DNA from: Marivita sp003149565
GTDB lineage: Bacteria; Pseudomonadota; Alphaproteobacteria; Rhodobacterales; Rhodobacteraceae
NCBI RefSeq assembly: GCF_965216415.1
Contig: NZ_CBDCFU010000002.1
DNA length: 64,000 nucleotides
Direction: 5' to 3' (one strand)
The notes under the pieces are model-generated. The model saw nothing but the letters and a program-made list of their open reading frames with translations, did no database searches and had not been told where the DNA came from. The translations under genes and the position numbers were made by a program. Positions 25,616 to 34,742 of this stretch are shown piece by piece (the stretch's first letter is position 1; the number at the start of each line of letters is the position of its first letter).

Positions 25616-26823
25616 GCCTTGAGCAGCCCTTTGAGATTGGTTTCGGGATCGCCAATGGCGTCGGGGTCCGGAGACTTGCCACTTTCGATCAGCCGCTTGC
25701 CCACCATATAGGCACGCGGGTCGTTCATCGCGTCGATCGCCAGGAGTGTGTTCCCCGCATAATACCAGAACGACACCGATCCATCTTCGCCCTGACGTGT
25801 GACGATCCGGTCATACCCGGTGTTCAGCCCCGCGATCTGCAGCTTGACGTCATACTGATCCGACCAGAACCACGGTTTTGCCTGGTAAGGCCGGTTCTCA
25901 CCCAGAATGTTGTCTGCCACACATTCCGCCTGATCGATGGCATTGCCCACACTCTCCAGCCGCATCTGCTGCCCGTTCATCGGGAAAGAGGCACAATCCC
26001 CCGCCGCCCAGATATGTGGGTCCGATGTCCGCCCAAGCGCGTCCGTGGCGATGCCGTTATCGAGCCGCACGCCCGCCGCTTCGGCCAATTGCGTATTCGG
26101 AGTGATCCCGACACCCACCAGAACGAAATCCACCTCGAGCGTGCTGCCATCGCTCAGCACCGCACCGGTCACGCGACCCTCTGCACCGGTCAGGTGATCC
26201 AGGCCAACGCCTTCGCGGATATCCACGCCATGCCCACTGTGCACGTCCCGGAAATAGGCCGAGGTCTCGGGTGCCGCGACCCGTTGCAGGATGCGGTCCG
26301 CCATCTCAACCAGTGTCACGCTCAGCCCGAGCTTGGCAGCCACCGCGGCCGCTTCAAGGCCGATATAGCCCCCGCCAACGATCAGAACCCGCGCGTTTCC
26401 GGCAAAGCGGGGCACCATCGCATCGACGTCGTGCAACCCGCGCACCACCATCACACCGTCCAGATCGCCACCAATGGACGCGGGCAGGCGGCGTGGGGTC
26501 GATCCCGTGGTCAGCACCAGATCGTCGTAGTGCAGCACCTCATCCCCCACGGTCAGCGTTTGTGTGGCCGGATCAATCGCTGTCACCGGCGCGCCCAGTC
26601 GCAACGCGATGTCCTGTTCCGCATAGAAACTCTCGGGCCTCAGATAAAGCCGGTCGCGCGCCATCTCGCCCAGCAGATAGGCCTTTGACAGGGGTGGCCG
26701 TTGATAGGGCGGAAAAGGCTCTTCCCCGATCAGCGTGATCTGCCCGTCGAACCCTTTGGCCCGCAGCCGTGCAACGCAGGACGCACCGGCCTGACCAGCC
26801 CCGACAACAATAACATGACTCAT
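25612..26823 (-). CDS. NAD(P)/FAD ferredoxin-reductase-like oxidoreductase
   Basis: 403-residue flavoprotein of the putidaredoxin/rhodocoxin reductase type that passes electrons from NAD(P)H to a 2Fe-2S ferredoxin or rubredoxin. N-terminal FAD motif VIVVGAGQAGASCVARLR, YQRPPLSKAYL, LTTGSTPRRLP, second dinucleotide motif VLIVGGGYIGLEAAAVAAKLG, and IWAAGDCASFP. The ATG at 26823 starts the FAD motif; the frame extends upstream without conservation. It could serve the AlkB hydroxylase encoded 0.6 kb away, but that is inference. Confidence 0.9.
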   Translation of the reverse strand: MSHVIVVGAGQAGASCVARLRAKGFDGQITLIGEEPFPPYQRPPLSKAYLLGEMARDRLYLRPESFYAEQDIALRLGAPVTAIDPATQTLTVGDEVLHYDDLVLTTGSTPRRLPASIGGDLDGVMVVRGLHDVDAMVPRFAGNARVLIVGGGYIGLEAAAVAAKLGLSVTLVEMADRILQRVAAPETSAYFRDVHSGHGVDIREGVGLDHLTGAEGRVTGAVLSDGSTLEVDFVLVGVGITPNTQLAEAAGVRLDNGIATDALGRTSDPHIWAAGDCASFPMNGQQMRLESVGNAIDQAECVADNILGENRPYQAKPWFWSDQYDVKLQIAGLNTGYDRIVTRQGEDGSVSFWYYAGNTLLAIDAMNDPRAYMVGKRLIESGKSPDPDAIGDPETNLKGLLKA

Positions 26824-26917
26824 CGCCAAACCTTTTTGCACACTGCCATTGGTCTCGTTCCGCGGGACCCTATATGGCAGAGCATCGAAATTGCAATTCA
26901 ACAACGAAGGACTGAAG

Positions 26918-27406
26918 ATGACAATCGCACCGGGTGAGACGCTGCCAGAGGCAACATTGGTGAAAATGGGGGCTGAAGGCCCGGAACAGGTCGCCTTGGC
27001 CGAGCATGTCAAAGGCAAGAAAGTGGTTGTCTTCGCGGTGCCGGGCGCGTTCACGCCAACCTGCCATTCCGCGCATGTGCCGAGCTTCATCCGCACCAAG
27101 GATCAGTTCGCTGCGAAAGGCGTAGACGAGATCATCTGCGTGTCCGTGAACGATCCGTTTGTTCTGCAGGCCTGGGGCGAAAGCACAGGCGCGACCGAGG
27201 CCGGGATCACCATGCTGGGCGATGCGGAAAGCGCCTTTACCACGGCCATCGGCATGGATTTCACCGCGCCGCCCGCCGGTCTGATTGCCCGCTCCAAGCG
27301 TTATGCGATGGTTGTCGATGACGGCAAAGTGACCACCCTTCAGGTCGAAGAAAACCCCGGCGTCTGCGAAGTGTCCGGCGGCGAGGCGCTGCTCGACGCG
27401 CTTTGA
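26918..27406 (+). CDS. Peroxiredoxin (Prx5 type)
   Basis: 162-residue thiol peroxidase that reduces hydrogen peroxide and organic peroxides, with glutaredoxin or glutathione as usual reductants. Peroxidatic Cys lies in VPGAFTPTCHSAHVPSF; WGESTGA, AGITMLGDA and GLIARSKRYAMVVDDG match the Prx5 group; a second Cys is in ENPGVCEVSGGEALL. Start at 26918 gives the conserved N-terminus MTIAPGETLPEATL. It is divergent from the flavoprotein gene and followed by paired palindromes. Confidence 0.93.
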   Translation: MTIAPGETLPEATLVKMGAEGPEQVALAEHVKGKKVVVFAVPGAFTPTCHSAHVPSFIRTKDQFAAKGVDEIICVSVNDPFVLQAWGESTGATEAGITMLGDAESAFTTAIGMDFTAPPAGLIARSKRYAMVVDDGKVTTLQVEENPGVCEVSGGEALLDAL

Positions 27407-27412
27407 GACGTG

Positions 27413-27456
27413 CGGCAATCCTTTGAAGGATTGCCGAAAACTCTTTGAAGAGTTTT
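27413..27456. repeat. Tandem near-palindromes (pair 1)
   Basis: Two hairpins back to back: CGGCAATCCTT-TG-AAGGATTGCCG (27413-27436) and AAAACTCTT-TG-AAGAGTTTT (27437-27456), both centred on CTTTGAAG, between convergent peroxiredoxin and alkB genes. A similar arrangement occurs at 42989-43054. Likely a two-way terminator. Confidence 0.65.
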
Positions 27457-27470
27457 GGCCCGGTGGCGGA

Positions 27471-28622
27471 TTACACTCTGTGCCGGGCCTTGTTGTATGC
27501 GGACCAATCGTCGATCTCGGGATAGTATTTCTTGCGCCAGTCCCGCACGCGCGGGTTCATGATCGCGCGCCATTTGCGCGGAAAAAGTGCGAAAAGGGTC
27601 ATCACCGGATAGCCGTAGGGCAGCTGGGGGGCCTCGTCTTCGTCATAGGTCTGAAGCAGCGGAAAGCGGCGGTCTGGTTTGTAGTGGTGATCCGAGTGCC
27701 GTTGCAGATTGATCAGAAACCAGTTCGACGCCCTCTGTGACGCGTTCCAGCTGTGGCGCGGTTTGACGTGTTCGTATTTGCCGGCGCCCAGGTATTTTCT
27801 CGTCAGCCCGTAATGCTCGACATAGTTCACCAGTTCGAGCTGGAAGATCGCGGCGAGTGCTTGCAGCACGAAGACCAGCACACCCAGCCAGCCGCCCAAC
27901 CCAAAGGCCAGCACGAGGAAGGTCGCCTGCAGGCCCCAGTACCGCCAGAACGGGTTGCTGGCATGCCACCACGGCAAGGACTTGCGGGCCAGCATCTCGC
28001 GTTCGGCGCGAAACGAGGAGAGCAGGCTTTGCTTCAGCACGCGGGGGTAGAACCGCCAGAAGCTTTCGTTATAGCGTGCGGTCACCGGATCGCGCGGGGT
28101 GCCGACATGGCGATGGTGCACGAGCAAATGTTCTGAGCGGAAATGTCCGTAGAGCGCCATGCACATCAGCAGATCGCCCAACCCGCGTTCCAGCTTGTTC
28201 CTCTGGTGCATGAGTTCGTGAGCGTAGACGATGCCGATGCTGCCCGACAGAATGCCCATGCCTACAGTCACAAGATAGATTTCCAGCGCGTTCAGATGGT
28301 CTGCGCGCGGGATGTACCAGATCAGGCCAAAGATCATCAGAAACTGCAGCGGCGGCCAGATCAGCGTGATCATCCGATGCCAATAGAGCGCGCTGTCTTT
28401 TGTCTGCGGGTCGAGGTTGTTGGTATCGAGGCCAAGCGCTGCGTCGAGCGTGGCAAAGACGCCCCAGGTGGCGATGATCGGCACCACCACCCAGATCCCT
28501 CCGACCAATGCGCCGGACAAAACCAGAGGGATCATCAACAATGACAGCCAGAACGGCATCGCCGCCCGGAAAGGCAGGTGTTCCTGAGATGTGTGCGATG
28601 CGCTGTCGGACATGGCGCTCAT
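27471..28622 (-). CDS. alkB: Alkane 1-monooxygenase (AlkB family)
   Basis: 383-residue integral membrane di-iron hydroxylase that oxidises terminal carbons of alkanes. All histidine boxes are present: HELMHQ (135-140), EHLLVHHRHVGTPRD (164-178), NYVEHYGLTR (266-275) and LQRHSDHHYKPDRRF (306-320), with hydrophobic segments at about 24-60, 85-105, 112-132 and 230-262. Start 28622 follows AAAGGAGTT. It lacks a fused rubredoxin; electrons may come through a rubredoxin elsewhere and possibly the reductase at 25612. It lies 67 bases downstream of mutY on the same strand. Confidence 0.95.
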   Translation of the reverse strand: MSAMSDSASHTSQEHLPFRAAMPFWLSLLMIPLVLSGALVGGIWVVVPIIATWGVFATLDAALGLDTNNLDPQTKDSALYWHRMITLIWPPLQFLMIFGLIWYIPRADHLNALEIYLVTVGMGILSGSIGIVYAHELMHQRNKLERGLGDLLMCMALYGHFRSEHLLVHHRHVGTPRDPVTARYNESFWRFYPRVLKQSLLSSFRAEREMLARKSLPWWHASNPFWRYWGLQATFLVLAFGLGGWLGVLVFVLQALAAIFQLELVNYVEHYGLTRKYLGAGKYEHVKPRHSWNASQRASNWFLINLQRHSDHHYKPDRRFPLLQTYDEDEAPQLPYGYPVMTLFALFPRKWRAIMNPRVRDWRKKYYPEIDDWSAYNKARHRV

Positions 28623-28689
28623 CGGATGCGAACTCCTTTCAATGACTAACGGCAGAATTCGTGCCAACCAACACTGACGTGACGTGGCG

Positions 28690-29745
28690 TCATGTGTGTT
28701 TGGTCAACGCAAATGCCTTGCGCATCACTGTGGGCAGATCATTCGGATCGAATGCGTCAGATTCAACAAACATGCCGCGTGTCGGAGCGCGGTCCATCGG
28801 GACCAGGGCTGTCTTGACCGTCAGGCGCAGGTGGAAATGCGTGAACGTGTGCCGCGCCTCGGCGGGCAGTGTGCGCCATTCCGCGCGAATGGGCGGGTCT
28901 TCGGTTGGATCGTCGCCCCAGTCGCTGCCGGGCCAACCCAGCATCCCGCCCAGAAGCCCGCTGTCGGGACGTTGTTCCAGCAGCCATGCGCCATCGACGC
29001 GCCGGGCGAGGTAGGCGATGCCAAGCCGGGTGGGTTTGCGTTTCTTCGGGGCTTTCTTGGGCAGCTCCCTGGCTGTGCCCGCCGCCCACGCGGCGCAGGA
29101 TTTGCGCCATGGGCAAAGGCCGCAAGCCGGGTTGCGCGGGGTGCAGATGGTGGCCCCAAGATCCATCACGGCCTGCGCATAGCAGCCGGGCCGTTGCTGT
29201 GGGGTGAGGGCGGCGGCGTAATCCATGAACACGGGTTTCGCAGCGGGCAAAGGCGTGTGATCGTCGTAGAGCCGGGCCATGACGCGTTCGACGTTTCCAT
29301 CGAGCACAGTTTCCGGCAGATCAAAAGCGATGGAAGCGATGGCGGCTGCGGTGTAGGGTCCGATGCCGGGCAGGGCGATCAGACCGTCATATGTGTCGGG
29401 GAATACACCGCCGTGATCGGAATGCACGACCCGCGCGCATTTGAGCAGGTTGCGGGCGCGGGCGTAGTAGCCGAGTCCGGCCCATGCGGCCATCACATCG
29501 GCATCTTCGGCCTGCGCCAGATCGCTGACAGTGGGCCAACGGTTGGTGAATGCCTCGAAATAGCTTTTGACGGCTGCAACAGTGGTCTGTTGGAGCATGA
29601 TTTCTGACATCCAGACACGGTAGGGGTCGGGGCGGACGCCTTGCGCCCGAGCCTTCGGACCGATCCGCCACGGCATCTGGCGTGCGTGTCTGTCGTACCA
29701 GTCCAGCAACGCGGCGGGGTCGGGCCGTTCACGCAAGTCTGACAT
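28690..29745 (-). CDS. mutY: A/G-specific adenine glycosylase MutY
   Basis: Removes adenine opposite 8-oxoguanine. About 351 residues. HhH-GPD domain: SEIMLQQTTVAAV (catalytic Glu), LPGIGPYTAAAIASIAF, VLDGNVERVMARL (catalytic Asp), and the 4Fe-4S loop C-x6-C-x2-C-x5-C (CTPRNPACGLCPWRKSC). The C-terminal half is a NUDIX-like 8-oxoG recognition domain (WLLEQRPDSGLLGGMLGWPG). An in-frame ATG at 29766 is also possible. Confidence 0.94.
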   Translation of the reverse strand: MSDLRERPDPAALLDWYDRHARQMPWRIGPKARAQGVRPDPYRVWMSEIMLQQTTVAAVKSYFEAFTNRWPTVSDLAQAEDADVMAAWAGLGYYARARNLLKCARVVHSDHGGVFPDTYDGLIALPGIGPYTAAAIASIAFDLPETVLDGNVERVMARLYDDHTPLPAAKPVFMDYAAALTPQQRPGCYAQAVMDLGATICTPRNPACGLCPWRKSCAAWAAGTARELPKKAPKKRKPTRLGIAYLARRVDGAWLLEQRPDSGLLGGMLGWPGSDWGDDPTEDPPIRAEWRTLPAEARHTFTHFHLRLTVKTALVPMDRAPTRGMFVESDAFDPNDLPTVMRKAFALTKHT

Positions 29746-29827
29746 TCCTTTGAACTCGGGTCTCATTTGTGGGCTGGTTGCATGAGCGCTGCGCTACTAG
29801 AATAGTGTTCGAGACAGGGAGTCAAAC

Positions 29828-30340
29828 ATGCCGCCGCGCAACGGACAGACCCACGGCTTCAAACGAACGTCGAGCCTCTTGCAGACACAGATCCGCAAGA
29901 CGTCCGAGACGCGTGGCTTTGCGCAATCGCGGCTTTTGACCCATTGGGCCGAGATTGCAGGCGAGGACATTGCCGCCATCAGCCGACCCGTCGACGTACG
30001 CTATGGGCGGGGTGGTTTTGGCGCGACGCTGACGCTGCTGACCACCGGAGCCAATGCCCCGATATTGGAGATGCAGAAGGAAAAGCTGCGCGAGAAGGTG
30101 AATGCGGTTTACGGCTATAATGCGATCTCCAAGGTGCGGATCACGCAAACGGCCGCGACCGGATTTTCCGAGGGCCAGGTGAGTTTCGACCACCGCTCCA
30201 AGTCTGCGCGCGACGATACACCGGCCCCGATTCTGCCGGAGGCACAGACGCTGGCGGACGGGGTTCAGGACGATGGCCTGCGCGCGGCGCTGGAACGTCT
30301 GGCCACGAACGTCTATTCAAAAACGCAAAATCGGACTTAG
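29828..30340 (+). CDS. DUF721 protein (DciA-like)
   Basis: 170 residues with the DUF721 fold in the N-terminal two thirds (LTHWAEIAGEDIAAISRPVDV..., LREKVNAVYGYNAISKVRI). DciA, the founding member, loads the replicative helicase DnaB in bacteria without DnaC; assignment to that role is by family and not shown here. A variable C-terminal tail follows. Next gene (DsbA-like) starts 32 bases on. Confidence 0.85.
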   Translation: MPPRNGQTHGFKRTSSLLQTQIRKTSETRGFAQSRLLTHWAEIAGEDIAAISRPVDVRYGRGGFGATLTLLTTGANAPILEMQKEKLREKVNAVYGYNAISKVRITQTAATGFSEGQVSFDHRSKSARDDTPAPILPEAQTLADGVQDDGLRAALERLATNVYSKTQNRT

Positions 30341-30372
30341 GTCCGCAGGCAAACAGAGCAAAGGGTTTCGCA

Positions 30373-31056
30373 ATGAAACAACGGTTGATGACACTTGTAC
30401 TTGCAGCGGCGCTCGTCGCGGGCGCCGGATGGTGGGTTGCCGGAATGGGGACACAAGCGCCGACGCTCAACGGGCAGGCCGTTGCGCTTCCGGGCGCCGC
30501 CAATGCGCAGGAAAGCCAGGCCGCAGATGTGACCATTCAGGAGATGGTGATCGGTGCAGAGGATGCGCCGGTCGAGATGATCGAATACGCCTCCTACACC
30601 TGTCCGCATTGCGCAAGTTTCCACAAGGGCGTCTTCAAGGACCTCAAGGCGGATTACATTGATACCGGCAAGGTGAAATTTATCTATCGTGAGGTGTATT
30701 TCGACCGCTATGGCCTTTGGGGGTCGTTGGTTGCACGCTGTGGTGGTGAAGACCGGTTCTTTGGCATCACCGAGATGATCTACGACACGCAGAGCGAGTG
30801 GTCCCGCGCGGGTTCCGAAGCGGCCATTGCCGATGAGCTGCGCAAGATCGGGCGGATTGCAGGGATTGAGAATGACCAGCTTGAGGCCTGCCTGAGCAAT
30901 GGCGACAAGGCGCGTGCTTTGATCGAGTGGTATCAGGCCAACGCAGATGAGCACGGGATCAATTCGACCCCGTCTTTTGTCATCGACGGGACCACCTATT
31001 CGAACATGAGCTATGGCGAGTTCAAGGAGATCCTGGACGAGAAGCTGGGCAGCTAA
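30373..31056 (+). CDS. DsbA-family thiol oxidoreductase
   Basis: 227 residues: a signal/anchor (LMTLVLAAALVAGAGWWVAG), a linker, then a thioredoxin fold with the CPHC active site (77-80) in EYASYTCPHCASFHKGVF, and the cis-Pro region INSTPSFVIDGTTY. It is like the BdbD/DsbA-type proteins common in alphaproteobacteria and should form or shuffle disulfides in the periplasm. A terminator follows. Confidence 0.92.
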   Translation: MKQRLMTLVLAAALVAGAGWWVAGMGTQAPTLNGQAVALPGAANAQESQAADVTIQEMVIGAEDAPVEMIEYASYTCPHCASFHKGVFKDLKADYIDTGKVKFIYREVYFDRYGLWGSLVARCGGEDRFFGITEMIYDTQSEWSRAGSEAAIADELRKIGRIAGIENDQLEACLSNGDKARALIEWYQANADEHGINSTPSFVIDGTTYSNMSYGEFKEILDEKLGS

Positions 31057-31079
31057 GCTTTTTCGAAACAGTGCAAAGA

Positions 31080-31104
31080 GGCCGGTTCATTGGACCGGCC
31101 TTTT
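31080..31104 (+). terminator. Rho-independent terminator after dsbA-like gene
   Basis: GGCCGGT, seven-base loop, ACCGGCC and TTTT, 24 bases past the stop codon. Confidence 0.85.
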
Positions 31105-31329
31105 GCGTGTTTGGGCGTGTGACAGTGATAGGTCCGGATCGGTCCAAATGTTTCGCGCGCGAAACAAAGGGTCCGCATCGGACCTTTTAACCACTTGTTA
31201 ACCCGCAATTTTCCCAACGATTGATCATGCAGCGCTACTGCCGTTTTCGTTGACAGGCTTATTTTAACTTTCTACTTCTAGCTGACTGTATCAATTTTTG
31301 CGTTCTGTTAAAATCAGGAACCCCGCACT
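31105..31329. other. Dyad-rich intergenic region ahead of the RTX/DUF4214 gene
   Basis: The stretch holds a perfect 14-base palindrome TTTCGCGCGCGAAA (31151-31164), a hairpin AAAGGGTCCG-CAT-CGGACCTTTT (31167-31189), and then the CtrA box. AT-richer sequence with a TTGACA at 31250 follows; its -10 partner is weak. It likely holds the promoter for the next gene. Confidence 0.5.
31187..31201. promoter_or_regulatory. CtrA binding box, TTAA-N7-TTAA
   Basis: TTAACCACTTGTTAA is a perfect match to the CtrA consensus and continues into C at 31202, as in the full TTAAC half-site. It lies 128 bases ahead of the DUF4214/RTX gene. CtrA is the alphaproteobacterial cell-cycle response regulator that in roseobacters controls motility and secreted factors. 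Confidence 0.6.
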
Positions 31330-32685
31330 ATGCCCATTTCCGTTCGTGGCGAGGAAAACGGATCAACCGTCAGACTCATATTTTCGTTGGACTCCGGAAC
31401 ATCTGGTGATTTCAACGTCCAGATCGCCCCGCAGCTTGTTTTGTCGAATGCCACCTATGTGGAAACCGATCTGTTGGTCTCGGGGTCCATCTCCAGCGAT
31501 GTTGAGATTGAAAACAACTTTCTGACTGATGCGGTCGAGCTGAGTATTCTGTGGTCTGTTTCGGACAATACGGATGTGTTCGCCTACACGTTCTCAACGG
31601 ACGGACCCGGGTCGATCCAGGTCTCCAGTTTGTTTGTGCTGACGCAGGATTCCGAAGGCAGCAATAACGAGGCGACGGACCTGATCACCGTGACCTTCGG
31701 CGGCGTGGACGATGACCTTTCCCCCACTCCGGGGCCAGACACACTGAGCGGGACTCCCGGCCCCGAGCTTGTGCTTGGGCTTGAGGGAAATGACACCTTT
31801 GAGGCCAGTGCAGGGAACGACACTCTGGATGGCGGTGAGGGGATTGATACGGTGGCCTATAACGGGCCACAGGCGACGTATACGGTGACCATTTCGCCGG
31901 GGGACACCACGGTTCAGGATCGGCGTGACGGTGGAGATGGGCTGGATACGCTGCGCAGTATCGAAACGCTGGGCTTTGAAGGGGACGCAGCCATCGCACC
32001 TTTTGACCTGACCAAGTTCGGCGGTGCAGGCGGCTTGGGGTTTGAGGACTTTCTGGCGCTTACGGAACTCTACATCGCCTATTACGACCGTGCTCCTGAT
32101 GCGCTGGGGCTTAATTTCTGGGCGACGGTTTATGCGCGCGGGCTTGCGGGCGAAGAGGGCGGATTGAGCCTGGAAGGCATCGCTGCGGATTTTGCCACCC
32201 AGCCGGAAACGCTGGCGGCGTTCCCGTCGGATGTCACCAATGAACAATTTGCGACAACGGTTTATGAGAACGTGCTGGGTCGAACCCCAGATGCCGAGGG
32301 CCTGGCATTTTGGGTCAGTGCGCTTGATTCCGGCAATACTGCCCGAGATGTCTTTATCCTCCGGGTCTTGGAAGGGGCCAAAGCGGAGCCTGATCCAAGC
32401 CTTGGCCAAGAGTTCATTGATCAGCAATTGGCGGATCGGGCGTATCTGTCGGAAAAGGTCGAGGTCGGATCGTATTTTGCGGTGAATTTCGGACTGTCGA
32501 ATCTCGACGCGGCCAGTGCAGTGATGGATACCTACGGCGATGCAAGCACACGCGATTATTTCGGTGCCGGTGAGGCCGCTCTGGATGCGTTTGATGCGGC
32601 GTTGTCAGACGCCACGCCCGAGTTTCTGATGCCTGCGATCGGCGTTTTGCCTGCCGACTACTTTGATGGGTTCACCTCTGCCTGA
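31330..32685 (+). CDS. Secreted DUF4214 protein with RTX-like calcium motif
   Basis: 451 residues, acidic, with no classical signal peptide. An N-terminal beta-rich domain (1-130) is followed by RTX-like nonapeptide-type repeats (PDTLSG, LEGNDTFEASAGNDTLDGGEGIDTVAYNG; about 138-178), and then a DUF4214 domain with repeated LYIAYYDRAPDALGLNFWA and ENVLGRTPDAEGLAFWVS motifs (about 250-345). Such proteins usually leave by type I secretion and bind calcium. Function is unknown. A CtrA box lies upstream. Confidence 0.83.
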   Translation: MPISVRGEENGSTVRLIFSLDSGTSGDFNVQIAPQLVLSNATYVETDLLVSGSISSDVEIENNFLTDAVELSILWSVSDNTDVFAYTFSTDGPGSIQVSSLFVLTQDSEGSNNEATDLITVTFGGVDDDLSPTPGPDTLSGTPGPELVLGLEGNDTFEASAGNDTLDGGEGIDTVAYNGPQATYTVTISPGDTTVQDRRDGGDGLDTLRSIETLGFEGDAAIAPFDLTKFGGAGGLGFEDFLALTELYIAYYDRAPDALGLNFWATVYARGLAGEEGGLSLEGIAADFATQPETLAAFPSDVTNEQFATTVYENVLGRTPDAEGLAFWVSALDSGNTARDVFILRVLEGAKAEPDPSLGQEFIDQQLADRAYLSEKVEVGSYFAVNFGLSNLDAASAVMDTYGDASTRDYFGAGEAALDAFDAALSDATPEFLMPAIGVLPADYFDGFTSA

Positions 32686-32696
32686 TATCGCGATGG

Positions 32697-34742
32697 TCAG
32701 CTGCGCCGACCTTCACGAAGCCATGCGCCGAGGATCAGGCCGGATGCGAGCAGCAGGACCAGCCAGCCGGGCAGCATCGGCGTTTGGGTCACGTCCAACG
32801 TCTCGAACGCCTCGCGTGGGGTGATGCCGAGCCAGCCGCGCCCTGCGGCCGGGCGGCCTTCGCCGACGGCGCGGATGCTGGGCAGGCCCTCTTCCAGACG
32901 ACGGACGCCGCCGCGTGTGCCGTCGACCGTGGCTTCCAGAACCTCACCGCTTGCGATGGTCTGTTCAAACTCACGCGGGGCGGCGGGGCCGAGGCCGACA
33001 ACCGCTTGCTGATCACCTTCGGCAAGGCGGTAGAGGCCGATTTCAGGGCCGGTATACAGCGCTTCAAAGCGGCCCGGAGTGACCTCTTCCAGCGTGATCT
33101 CTTCTTCGGTGCCATCCGGGCGTGTCACCGTCACCGCGCCGATGGTTTCGTCGAGCGTCCGCCGGATGATGCGCATGGTCTGGCCCGTGGGTTCGGCCCA
33201 AAGGGCTTCTTCCTCAAGCTCAGGTTCCTTCATCATCCAGTGTGCCAGACGGCGCAGCAGATCTAGCTGCGGGCCACCGCCTTCGAACCCCCGCGACCAG
33301 AGCCACGCATGATCAGACGCGATCAGTGCAACGCGGCCTTCGCCAACGCGGTCGAGCACCAGAAGCGGTTTGTCGTCGATGCCGCTCATCACGACGTCGC
33401 CGCCGATGGGGTCCACTTCGATCTGGCGCATCCAGCGGCCCCATGTGTCGGCACCGGCGAGGCCGGAGGTTACGGGATGGCGGTCGCCCAGATCGGTGAT
33501 GCCCGGAAGGTAGCCGCGTTCGATCACGCGGGCGGTGGGTTCAGCCGGAATGATGTCAGCGAGGGGCGAGCGGTAGATGCTGTCGGCGCTGGCGAAATCC
33601 GGGCCAGCGGCGACCAGAACCGCGCCGCCCTCTTGGACATAGTTTGCAACGTTGTCGAGATAGATGGCGGGCAGGATGCCGCGACGCTTGTAGCGGTCGA
33701 AGATGATGAGGTCGAAATCTTCGATTTTCTCAAGGAAAAGCTCGCGCGTCGGGAAGGCGATCAGGGACAGTTCGGTGACCGGGACGCCGTCCTGCTTTTC
33801 CGGCGGGCGCAGGATGGTGAAGTGCACCAGATCGACCGAGCTGTCGGATTTGAGAAGATTGCGCCATGTGCGGCCACCAGCATGAGGTTCGCCACTGACC
33901 AGCAACACGCGCAGACGGTCGCGGACGCCGTTGATCTGGACCAGCGCGGTGTTGTTGCGGTCGGTGAGTTCGTCCTCGGCGGTTGGGACGGTAAACTGGA
34001 TCACGTTGAGCCCGCCGTGAGGCAGAGTGATCGGCAGTTCAATGTCTTCGCCGATGGGCATGTCGAAACGCTGCGGTTCTGCACCGTCGACCGAGATGTC
34101 GATCACTGTAGACGTCGCTTGCGGGGCGGCGCCATCGTCTTCGACACGCAGGGTCAAGGTGACGGGCTCGCCAAGGATGGCGAAGGCCGGGGCGTTCTGG
34201 ACGATCAGGCGGCGGTCCCAGTCGGTTTCCTTGCCGGTAAGAAGGAGGTGCATTGGCGCAGGCAGGTCGGGTGTGCGTTCCAGATCATGCACCCGCCCGT
34301 CGCTGAGCAGGAAGATGCCTGCGATGCGGCCTCGCGGTTCTTCGGCCAAAGCATCAGAGACGGCAGACATGAGCAACGTACCGGTGTCGCCTTCGCCGTC
34401 GCGCACTTCGATCCGGCGGATTTCGGTGTTGTCGCGGGCATTCAGTTGTGCGGCCAACGACACAGCGGCATTGGTGGTGTCGTTGAGGCGGTCGCCCAGA
34501 GATTGGCTGGCGCTTTTGTCTTCGACGATCAGCACGATGTTCGACAGCGGTGCGCGGTCTTCGATCTGGTAAGACGGTTGTGCGAGGGCGGCGAGCACGA
34601 CAAGCGCTGCAAGCGCGCGGAGTGCCCAGCCCTGCAGCCCGCGCCAGAGTGCCAGCGCCACGCCGAGTGCGGCGAGCGCGGCCAGAACGGCGATGAACAT
34701 CCACGGAAGAAGTGGATCGAAGACGATGCTGCCGGTCATCAA
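32697..34742 (-). CDS. Large membrane protein of MoxR operon, glutamine-amidotransferase-like
   Basis: 681 residues. Two N-terminal membrane segments (about 13-35 and 38-60), a large extracytoplasmic part that includes a von Willebrand-like start (NIVLIVEDKSASQSLGDR) and a class I glutamine-amidotransferase-like beta/alpha region (LRVLLVSGEPHAGGRTWRN, YVQEGGAVLVAAG, RHPVTSGL), and a C-terminal membrane segment (MLPGWLVLLLASGLILGAWL). Last gene of the four-gene operon; its start overlaps the DUF4159 gene by four bases. Role unknown, probably in the envelope. Confidence 0.8.
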   Translation of the reverse strand: MMTGSIVFDPLLPWMFIAVLAALAALGVALALWRGLQGWALRALAALVVLAALAQPSYQIEDRAPLSNIVLIVEDKSASQSLGDRLNDTTNAAVSLAAQLNARDNTEIRRIEVRDGEGDTGTLLMSAVSDALAEEPRGRIAGIFLLSDGRVHDLERTPDLPAPMHLLLTGKETDWDRRLIVQNAPAFAILGEPVTLTLRVEDDGAAPQATSTVIDISVDGAEPQRFDMPIGEDIELPITLPHGGLNVIQFTVPTAEDELTDRNNTALVQINGVRDRLRVLLVSGEPHAGGRTWRNLLKSDSSVDLVHFTILRPPEKQDGVPVTELSLIAFPTRELFLEKIEDFDLIIFDRYKRRGILPAIYLDNVANYVQEGGAVLVAAGPDFASADSIYRSPLADIIPAEPTARVIERGYLPGITDLGDRHPVTSGLAGADTWGRWMRQIEVDPIGGDVVMSGIDDKPLLVLDRVGEGRVALIASDHAWLWSRGFEGGGPQLDLLRRLAHWMMKEPELEEEALWAEPTGQTMRIIRRTLDETIGAVTVTRPDGTEEEITLEEVTPGRFEALYTGPEIGLYRLAEGDQQAVVGLGPAAPREFEQTIASGEVLEATVDGTRGGVRRLEEGLPSIRAVGEGRPAAGRGWLGITPREAFETLDVTQTPMLPGWLVLLLASGLILGAWLREGRRS

